Assembly (NCBI RefSeq): GCF_964275005.1
Contig: NC_092705.1
Coordinates: 12,866,385-12,930,384 of the forward strand
DNA from: Diadema setosum
Lineage: Eukaryota > Echinodermata > Echinoidea > Diadematoida > Diadematidae
Direction: 5' to 3'
Length of the DNA: 64,000 nt
Shown here: positions 1-9,800 of the stretch, piece by piece
Layout: each line of letters begins with the position of its first letter
How positions within the stretch are numbered: the stretch's first letter is position 1
The notes under the pieces: model-generated
Told to the model about the DNA's origin: nothing
Seen by the model: the letters and a program-made list of their open reading frames with translations, nothing else
Database searches by the model: none
Program-made: the position numbers and the translations under genes

Positions 1-1660
1 AAATGAAAACTACAAACCTATTGTATGAAGTTAGAATCCCCCCCAAGTTTTAACATTGTACAAAGTGAGTGTCCCAAAGATAATTTCCTCATGCACAAGT
101 TAGAACAAGAACCATGGATTTGAATCGGGCTTCGGACTTCTGGCCATAGTATTTTGACATGATGACCTCAATTTTTTGCGTCATTATTTATCCATATAAT
201 AGCGCATCCAACACATAGATAATAATTCGAACACTTGCACTAAAAATGTACAGGGTTCGGAGAAGAGTTGGTATCAGAGGATCTTTCAACAACGTTGTTT
301 TTATTCTTGTCATTGTTCGCAGCATGCCATTTACATCGTAATTATAGTTATCATTTGTGTATGTGTGTGTGTGTGTGTGTGTGCGTGAGCGCTTTTATGC
401 GTTTATGTCCCGTCTGTGAAAAAAAAAAACAAACAAACAAAAAGCCGGGGATATTATTTCGTTCACAATCGATTCCTTTGTTTTGTGACCTTTTCTTTTC
501 ATTCTCAAGACTCTACGCTTTTAAATGTCAGATGATTTTATCAAATTCACGTCTAACACTTTCCACGTAAGCGGTAACAAAGCCTGCAACAAGATAAATG
601 CAGCTTGGCAAACAAACAAAATCTGCCTCAGTCGAGCTTAGATGTTTTCATGTCAGAAATTGAGTTTTTGCGAGCAATATGTCATCATTGCTACCATATC
701 AACATGCTTCTTTAACGTATAAAAACAACAATAAACGACGACATTAAAGGAAACCTCGGGATGATTTTCAGACTTTTACAGTAAATTTTAAACAACTATA
801 AATTAGTTATACCGAGTACAGAGTTTCAGAATATATTGATAGTGATTCTGTTGAGGTATAAGAATGTTTTCAAAATTTACAACAAATTGCAATGAACAAG
901 GATGATCACATGGCAGCCTCGCCATAAGAATGCATGAGTTGGGGCTCAAGGAAGCAGAACAAAAGAAGGTGGCATGCATACATTCTACACAAGTGACCTT
1001 GTTAAGCAAGTGGTATTGTAATGGTTGACACTGCTAAATTTCTGAAATAATTATGTGAGGCTCCTATGCCATCGACACTGTTCAGTGTAATTTGTTTAAG
1101 AATTTTCAGAGTATTGTTTCTCTGCTCAAGGACCACAATAGATTCCACAAATCTATTAATGGAGCTGTCGATTTACTATAGGCCTACATGATGTGAAATT
1201 ATGAAAATCGTGTGGAATGCCCCTTTAATATAATATTCAAACATTCGTATAGAGCCGGGAACCTAGGAGACATGAATTAAATCCACGGACGGGAAGCTAT
1301 TAAGATATTGACATTTCAGGTTTTAGAGCAGATGTAAGCGCGCCAGCCATTGTTTTCCACTTTTTCTCGGCTTTAATGTCTACAGCGGCTTTTTTTTTGA
1401 GCAAGAAGTAGGGACTGCGTGGCTTAGCATGTCTTCACGCCTTTCCGATAGTGTGCCCTGACGACCTACTTTATATACCTGGCACTACGTCGTGTCCGTT
1501 ATTGTGTGTTTGCCATACGATTCACAGCTGGTGACTTGAGACGTCTGCAATATTTTTTTTTTCACTTTGCATCTGAGATGATGGCTGGATGGTCCATATT
1601 CAGCTGCATTATAGCTGGTCTTCCATGGGATCCTGTTTGACGCGAGGCGGGACCGTGCGC
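1..1660. other. Upstream non-coding DNA, no gene recognised
   Basis: I see no supported gene here. The stretch is AT-rich with a short GT microsatellite at about 360-385. Small open frames on both strands have no recognisable domain and include simple-sequence residues, so I do not call them. It lies upstream of the SALMFamide gene and could hold distal regulatory DNA, but nothing in the sequence shows this directly. Confidence 0.5.
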
Positions 1661-1669
1661 TTCACTGCG

Positions 1670-1960
1670 TTTAGTATGCACCCTGCTCTTTGCGATGCGA
1701 TGAATGAACTATGAATGAAGCGGGGTCTTTTTTTCTAATACGTGCATGGGTTGTGACTCTCTCACACAGGGGAACTCCATCTTACAGTGTATGTTCTTCC
1801 CGAGGCACAGAGTGTTTTACCTCTTTAACACTAGACATGTTAGAGGGGATGGTATGATTATGTAGATAACGTTGCTTAGTTAGACTCGGAATTTGAAACC
1901 GGGGTCATGTGGACTGGGAGGCAGTTCTCTCTACCAGTCGGTGATTCAATCACAAATCGC
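1670..1960 (-). mobile_element. tRNA-derived SINE-like repeat, copy 1
   Basis: This stretch is clearly related to 21084-21683: both carry the blocks acgtgcatg..gttgtgactctctc and gaggca/gaggga..gtgttt..cct, then agaggggat/cag..tatgatta. Read on the - strand, the far end (about 1880-1955) looks like a tRNA head, with an A-box-like gactggtagag and a B-box-like ggtttcaaattcc. A third partial copy (55510-55615) shares the block around ctgctctttgcgatg. A dispersed repeat is certain; the tRNA-derived SINE classification is inference from the box-like motifs. Confidence 0.6.
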
Positions 1961-2689
1961 TGCGACTTTCTAAAGCTCCTTTTGTGTAAGGTGAAATTTC
2001 GATTTAAATTAACCAGATTGCCTTATACGAAATGAGAGAGATTAAAAAAAGACCACACAAACAGGATTTTACGCCATTAAAGGAGAAGTACTATAAGTAT
2101 CGTTTTTGTTTCCTTGCAAGCCATAGCAAGGGCAAGGAAAATAGAGGGCTTCATCTTTCTCTCTGGATGGAATAGTCGTAATTTAAGTTGTCATTTTATG
2201 CTATTCGAAAAACTTTTTTCCTTCGCTCTGCATCAGAAATCATTGTGTGAATTATTTTTTATTGGTGTTGTATTGTTTTCGTGTTTTTAGAAAGGGTATA
2301 ATCATGCAGGGTAGGGTTGCACAATCCATTTTTTTTTTCAGGCAGTGAACACATAGACCAAAGTAATGGAAGATTGTTGTAACTTGAATATGAGCTGCCG
2401 TGACGTCACGGGAAGCAGATGGTATGTCATGCCCTTCTTTCGCTGACGCCAAAAGTTGGTATAAACAATGTTCCCGCAAAACCGTATCTCTGTGGAGTTT
2501 CCTGTTATATGCGTATGTTGTGCCACGCTGCGCAAGGGATCAACGCCCACATTCCCACCTGAAAAGAGTAGAGAGACAAAGCGCCATGATTGAGGTCCGA
2601 TGCCATATGAATGTCGCTACGAAGCTGTGTGTCCAACGTAACCACATTAACAACCCCCTGAGCTGTTCTGACTCCGCCTCCACCTTATT

Positions 2690-3025
2690 TCATCATTCTG
2701 AACCTCTCCTTACTCTCTCTCACTCACTCCCTTTCTTTCTTCTTCTAACTCTATTCCTCACACATGCACAGAGACACGCGCGAACATTTTCACTCATTCT
2801 TTGGCACACACACACACACACACACATACTCACAAACTCTCTCTCTCTCCCTCTCTTTTCACCTCTTCCCGTCTCATTCTGGTCACCCACGTGATTGCGC
2901 GCGAGCCAATCCCGTCACAGTGCGGGTCACTTGTTCCGCGCTAATCGCCAGCTCTTTTGCGACCACCTTTCAGCACTCGTCTTGTCGCTTGGTCGCGAAG
3001 CGCTGCTTGGTTAGAAGAGAAGGTA
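2690..3025 (+). promoter_or_regulatory. Candidate promoter / non-coding first exon of the SALMFamide gene
   Basis: A CT-rich and CA-rich stretch (about 2700-2870, with a CA microsatellite at 2801-2826) gives way to a locally CpG-rich segment containing a CCAAT box in gcgagccaatcccg at about 2900. A consensus-like donor, agaag/gtaact, lies at 3022/3023. The coding exon at 5219 begins right after an AG preceded by a long pyrimidine tract, so a spliced 5' UTR exon upstream is expected, and this segment is one place for it. No TATA box is clear. This is a weak inference; a transcript read would settle it. Confidence 0.2.
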
Positions 3026-3099
3026 ACTCGACTCGGCGAAGCATCGCTATTATTTTTTCTGGTCTTCGCGTCCCCGCCACCTGTAAAGATCCCCCAGTA

Positions 3100-5100
3100 T
3101 AATGTCTTCGACGTACTCCGCACACTTTCTTTTCAATAGCGTCGCGGGGAGAGTTCGGAGCAGACCGTCTTCCCAATCCCGGAGATCGTTTACGCTGCGT
3201 CGCACATCAAGCGCTATGGTAAATATTGCCATTTTTTTTTGCATGTTCCATGCAAGCCCGTAGTACAGACGAGACATGCTTTCTCTATTCTCCCTCGAGA
3301 AAAGAAGTTTTCATAAACAACTGAGCGGACTCTCAGTCAAAATGATTGTTGTTTGATTATGACCACGGTGTATGTCAGCTCTTAACGTCTTCACGGACAA
3401 GCTTTGAAATCTGGGGAAGATGTTGAAAGAGTGCGTAATTCACCGAATGAATTATGGTCGTGTTATACGCACCTGTCCAACAGGAGTGTAAAACGAACCC
3501 TATCTTTTTTTGCTATCTATTCATTTTCTATGACAATTAAGATCGTTGTTTGTTTGGTTTTTTTTGACGCGATTTCTCCTTTGTCTTTGATTGTTCTGTA
3601 GTATAGGTGCAAGCTGCAAAAGAAAAAAGGCTTCATTCAGAAGTTTGTGTGGATGTCTTTAATTGCCGACAATGTATGGTTTCTTTCGAGGCGTAAATTC
3701 AAGGGAGGAGGATGTTTTGCTAACAGGGCTTCAGCAGATTCTGAAGTTTATTGATTTTTGAGTCTGTATTCAGTAATTCTCTTGTTTACTTGTATCAATG
3801 ATGCGTTGAACGTTCATTTGTGTGTAACGGTTTGTCATTTTACCAACCGTTACAAGGGGCAAGGCAATCCCACAATTTGTAAATCTATCGAAGATGTGTG
3901 CGTGTGTACTTCTGAGTGTATATGTTTGTATTTGTTTGTGTTGTGTGTGTGTTTTTTTTTTTGTGTGTGTACTTGTATGTGTGTGCCATAGCCTTCATTA
4001 TGTATCTACCAATTCATTGTCTACTACTATCAAAAGAATTGAATAGTGTAATCGTTCTTTCCCTTGAATACTTTGTAACCGTAAACAAATTTTGTCAAAG
4101 CCCTATTTATACATAGCGCCTTGGCACCACGTTGTGGAGAAAATGGTATTTGTGACCGTTGCTTTTGTTATAATCGTTTTGGTGTTCTGCCGAGTAGACA
4201 TGATGACAGTCTGTAAAATGTACATGCTCATGTTATACTTTAACATATAATATTGATGCATTGTTTTGTTTTACTTTGTCGTTGTTTCTGTGGTGTTTCC
4301 GCAGAAAATTCCACCCTGTTAATCTCAATCTAACGTCTGCTCTGAATTAGTCATTCAGATGACGTTTTCGCTGCTACCAATGTCACTCATTGTAATGTTC
4401 AGAGAAACGGAGTGATCTCCAGGGGTTATGAATCATTGACATATTATTTCCACAGTGTCTCCCTTTGACTCACACAGACCCATTCTCTTCTTCATTGTTA
4501 GAATTTCGTATGGCGCATGAATTTGGTTAGAATAATGGTAACAATAATGATAACTACGTTGGTACGCTTCGTCTCTGCAAAGTTAAGCAGTGAAGTGCGT
4601 GATTATTTTGTCAACACAGATCTTTTCATGGCGTAATCTATCCTAATTCGCTTAATGCAGTTTTTTAGCTCGTTGATCAAGGCGACATAAACGAGGAGAA
4701 AGAATCGCTGCCTCAGCTCTTTAAGTGCTCGCTCCATTTTGACACATTACTCCAATTTATTAGGACTGATTGCATTACACCTCGTCGTCTTGGTCGAGAA
4801 GATTTCATCAGGGTGTAATTATTTCTGCAGTCGATTTTTTTCTCATGTGTTCACCATTTACCACTTTCTCGTTGTCGAGAAAGAAAAGAAAGACAGAAAG
4901 AGCGGGGGGGGGGAGTGAGAGAGAGTGAGGGAGGTTGCATTCTGGGCTCTGCGTTTCGACAAACAGATATGTTTCGCTGATTCGCCTTCGGGGTGTCATT
5001 CTCCTCTTTTTTTTTTACCCACCATATTTCGGGTTCCGACTTTTCTAGAGTAAATTAAATCATCATCTAATGATTTCCTCTCTGTTTCCCCCACTCCTTC
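3100..5100. other. Non-coding DNA, probably 5' flank or first intron
   Basis: No gene is recognised. GT-rich simple sequence lies at 3895-3990. If the 5' UTR exon proposed just upstream is real, this stretch is the first intron of the SALMFamide gene. Confidence 0.4.
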
Positions 5101-5205
5101 TCTCCATCTCTCCACTTCTTTCTCTCTTTCTTTCGTTCTCTCTTTCTTTATGTCTTTCTTTCTTTCTTTCTTTCTTTCTTTCCTTCCTTCCTTCTTTCTT
5201 TCTTT
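5100..5205 (+). repeat. Pyrimidine (CTTT)n microsatellite
   Basis: About 100 bases of CTTT/CTCT repeats run to within a few bases of the ATG of the SALMFamide exon. On the + strand the tract ends in taatcaaacaacag directly before the ATG, so it could serve as the polypyrimidine tract of a 3' splice site. Length polymorphism here could therefore affect splicing. That functional reading is inference. Confidence 0.85.
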
Positions 5206-5218
5206 AATCAAACAACAG

Positions 5219-5377
5219 ATGCTGTACACCATGAAACTGCTAATGGCAGTGGTTTTCTGCCTGTGTTTTGCCGTCCCGTCACCAGTACTGTCTTTCACTA
5301 TGCCTGGAGTGGCATTCCCAGCGAACCAGATGGCGGACAACGAGGAAATGGCGGGAGATGAAAACGAAATACATTCG
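5219..5377 (+). CDS. SALMFamide precursor coding exon 1 (signal peptide)
   Basis: The exon encodes 53 residues: the signal peptide (MKLLMAVVFCLCFAVPSPV core) and the start of the acidic N-terminal spacer, ending ENEIHS. It ends on a complete codon (tcg) before gtgagt. A pyrimidine tract and acag lie directly before the ATG, so the exon may itself start at 5219 after a spliced 5' UTR. Confidence 0.9.
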
Positions 5378-6845
5378 GTGAGTTAGAACCGTCTGCTTTC
5401 TTGGGGGGGGGGGGTCATAACTTTTCGCATTAACCTTTCGCATAACTCGCCTTTCAAATGCAATTTCTCAATCAGAAATAAAATTCAAACCGAAGCAAAC
5501 CGAAACAAACTCTCCTAGGCATAATCACAGCACACTTTTATTATCAATGTTGCAATGATTATCCTTTCTGTGTTTGCTTTCAATTTTGTCGGTTTTTGGT
5601 CTTACCATGCAAACGTTTATTGAGTACATGGGCAAAAGCGAGTGAAACAAACAAGGGCGGATTAAGAAGAAGGACGCGAGACAGACAAACAGACAGACAG
5701 ACAGATAGACAGGCAGACAGAAAATGACAGAGACAGTGACACAGAGAGAAGTAAAGAGCTACCAGTTGCACACATACACACATCCACATGCGGACACAGA
5801 GTTTCATTCCTCAAATGCCCCTATTGTGTCCGCTGAATAAAATGCTCTGATAGTATATGAAAGAATATACCCTTGGACGTGGTCTTCTTTCAGAACCGCA
5901 TATTTCTTGCCAAACTGAATTTCAGTGCTGCCACTGACAGTGAAATTTCGATTCTGAAATCACAAATACATTAACGTCTTTGAGGGAAGTAAACATTGAA
6001 GAATAAACATATACACACAAACACTTACAGACACACTCGCGAACATTGTTATATCCTCGAAAACGAATTAATGAAAAGATATCGCACATTTCACTAATTA
6101 GACTTACATTAAAATGAGTAATTGCTTTCTTTTTTTTTACATTGCATCTCTGTACACGGATAATAGAGGATAAAGGAAAATTGATGCTATCGTTTCAAAA
6201 TACAGGCAGAGCCTTTATCCCTTTTATTGGGAAATTTCGAAATCCCCGGACTTAGCAGACACGCGTCAAACATGAAATTGTAATCAAACGCTGCTCCTTA
6301 TGTTCTCACTAATAATACATTTATTAGATAGCGCCTATCTAAACTAAAAGGCTATCATGTCAGTAACATCACTTTGACAGCAGTGGACGGGTCTAGGACT
6401 TGTCCCCCGGAGGACAACTCCCCCGGGGACTACTCCCACCTGACAACTCCCCCGGAGGACGTCTCCCCCGGAGGACTACTCCCCCGGAGGATGTCTCCCC
6501 CGGAGGACGACTCCCCCGGGGGACGACTCCCCCGGGGGACAACTGCCCCGGGGGACAACTCCCCCGGAGGACAACTCCCCCGGAGGACAACTCCCCCGGA
6601 GGACCACTCCCCCGGGGGACCACTCCCCCGGAGGATCACTCCCCCGGGGGACAACTCCCCCGGGGGACAACTCCCCCGGGGGACAACTCCCCCGGGGGGA
6701 CAACTCCCCCGGGGGACAACTCCCCCGGGGGATAACTCCCCCGGAGGACAACTCCCCCGGAGGACAACTCCCCCGGAGGACAACTCCCCCGGAGGACAAC
6801 TGCCCAGGGGACGTCTCCTGGGGGACAATCCCATACTGAACAGAG

Positions 6846-6883
<38 letters not shown>

Positions 6884-9800
6884 CCTAGAAATTAGAATTA
6901 GATTCATCTGTGTAAAAACAGTATTCTTTTTTAAATAAAATTTAAATTAAAGTTGGCGTTACCTGAGACACGTCCATCTTTATAACAAAGTTTTTGAAAT
7001 GTCAGCACAAAGTTTTTACTTTTGTACACACTACATGTAATGTCGAAAAAAGTAGAAACGCAGGTCCATTTTATCACTGAAAATTGGTCAAGAGATAAAC
7101 ACATTGACGGATACACGCTTTTGAGGGGAGAGTTCATTCCTTAGTATGTACCTGCTATTCTTCATTATTTTATAATATTTTAAGAAGTCCATTCTTTGAT
7201 GATTTTCTTTTTCTTTTTGCAATTCATGATTATGATAAGAAATATGTTAAATGAAAGAAAGATATCATTCAGAGGGGTGAAGGCTCAAGTTTTTGAGTTT
7301 CTTCAGTTTGTCTCCCTCTACAAAGGAAGAAATACCCTTTTAATGGGGTTTTGATTTTTATCTTAGATTCTTATGATAGTTACTATCCTGTATGTCACTG
7401 TCAGTAATTTCATTGTGCAATTTTCGTTTGTTATGTTGACTGTGAATTTATCTGAACATCATTACAATTCTTAATGTCGGAGTAATAATTGACAGAAAAA
7501 AATATGAATATTCTGTGCCTGAAAAGACTTGAACGTGTAAAAAGGTAATATCTTCCAACAGCCCTGGGAAAGCACACCCGCACGACCAACACAAATCTCT
7601 CAACCACAAAGATGGGATGATTCGAGTTTCAATTAATTGAAAATGGAGTTTTGTTTTACACAGTTTTATTTGATAACGTTTGAACATGGAAAACAAAAAC
7701 CAAAACAAAAAATGTCTAGCGTAAGAGTAATTGAAGTTAGTATGCAAACAACACTTTTGCACGTAATGGTATACCGGAGATTGTGGTATCAGATAATGGT
7801 ACACAGTTTACAAGTGACCAGTTCAAAGAGTTTGCTTGTCAGTACCAATTCAAGCATGTCACGTCTTCATCACTTTCTACATAGCAATGGGAAAGTTGAA
7901 AAGACAGTACAAATCGCAATGTCTAATGAAAAAGGCAATGAGAGATGGAACAGATCCAGGTTTGGCATTTCTTGACTATCGGAACACACCGATCGGTGGG
8001 CTAGATGCTAGTCCTGTACAATTGTTGATGCAGAGGAGGACAAGGACCACCCTGCCAACAGCTAGTCAGCTGCTGAAACCAAAAGTAATAAAGAATGTGC
8101 AAACAAAGCTGACCAAGAAACAAAAGTGCAGTAAAATTACTTTGATTGAAGCGAAAAGCGTTGTTGTTTCAAAGACAAAGTTTCCAAGAAGTTGCATAGT
8201 GGAATGTGAAGGAAAATGCTCCTGTCAAAACAGAATTGACATCAGAAGAGGTACAGCGGAAAACAATCCTTAATGCAACAAAGCTAGATGACTCAACATA
8301 ATATCGTATCACAAGATCAGGTCAAAAATATTGACCAGTGTAAAAACTTATCTATTTTATAGGATAGATACCGGAATTTGACGGGAAATGAAATGACAAT
8401 GATCACGGGGTTGTGATAATGTTTAGATGTTGAACTATTCATCTGGAGAGTAGAGTTGGTTACATTTTGAGTGCAATAAATGTGTTTCATCTAACTTATC
8501 AAAAGTAACAGAGAAACAATGATTAACGTTTCTTCAAAGACAAAAATAACACATTTCTAAAAGTGAACAAAAGTACAGTTTACAAAACAATCACAAGTAT
8601 TCCTCCAAGTGTGAAGAGCGAGATTGAACTTACGTCGTTATAAGAGTGCGTTGTAATGTGTCATACAAAGCCGTGATATCTCAATATTGAAGTGAAGTGT
8701 TACTCACTTTACAAGTATCAGTAATGTTTGTGTTTATAAGATGTGTTGCTATGATTACACATGTAGTAAAGTTGAATGTAAGATATAAGATATGGCAAGT
8801 CAAACACGCCCATACAAGACGTATTTCCATTATCACTCAATAATAGGACAAGTATATTGTGTGAACAACGTATCAAATAATTGCCATGATAATCCTAAAA
8901 AGACAATGGCTTATTAATTAAGTTTCAGTGGTCATGGTGGTAGTTGATAAATGAAAAAATCTGTGTGAAAAAGAGAAACTTTACTTTTCTAAAAAAAAGG
9001 GAGATGCCAAATGTTTGAGATTAGTACAGTTTGAACGCAGAGACTAGTGCCTAGCTATGCAGCACCAACCAATCCCCACAGAGATGATGCTGTTGCTATG
9101 CTCTATAGTTACCCCTCTCGAGAAACCCCGGAGGTAGATGTACTACCTCAGCAAACTTCCTTACTTGCACCCAAGACCTAGAAGAATAAAAACATATCAA
9201 CCTATCACCTGCGTGTTAACAAAATGTGCACATATACTTTTTGACCAGTGTCCGTTTCTTCCCTTGGGCATCCGATGCAATCGATATCGCTAAAGCATTT
9301 GCATTGTTCAAACTCGTCATGATTGTAATACAACAAATTACTGCCAAGATCGTGTGCTTATTCTGACTGATTAAAGAAACAAAAAGGAACTCTCTAAATA
9401 ACAGGCTAAATATTACAGTCGTCATCCCTTGATATCTCTTAGAGATGGGCTAAAGAGGATGACATTTTCAGAACATGCTCATCACACCTTAGTTTGATGA
9501 CTTTGTGCCTACTGACACCATTTTTGAAAAAAAAAAAAAAAGAACGAAAAATGCGAAATCCAGGGTGCCCCGGCCGAAAAGCTGGTCGCCGTTTCGGCTT
9601 TAAAAAGACATTTCTGGTTATAACTCGGCTATTTTTTGGTCAATTGTGATGGTTTTGGTGTCTAACCCCATGTTTTGGGGGTCAAGGAAATGGATTATAA
9701 TGATAATTTTGGTGTAAAACCTAACCTTCCACATGATACTAACCTTTTGCCCATATTTAGGCATAAAATTTCCTTGCCTTTTACCCCTACCCCAACTGCC

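Noticed and set aside
2400..2894. + strand open frame of 164 residues
   Set aside because: Its second half is CT/CA microsatellite and the first half has no recognisable domain.
4996..5340. Lys/Glu-rich - strand open frame of 114 residues
   Set aside because: It is the reverse translation of the CTTT microsatellite and of SALMFamide exon 1.
6401..6830. A CRISPR-like array
   Set aside because: The units are contiguous, without unique spacers, and the genome is eukaryotic; it is a minisatellite within transposon arms.
6374..6907. Open frames of 76-173 residues rich in Pro, Gly and Arg on both strands (also 10115-10636)
   Set aside because: They are translations of a 16-bp tandem repeat that is open in several frames at once; no start context, no domain.
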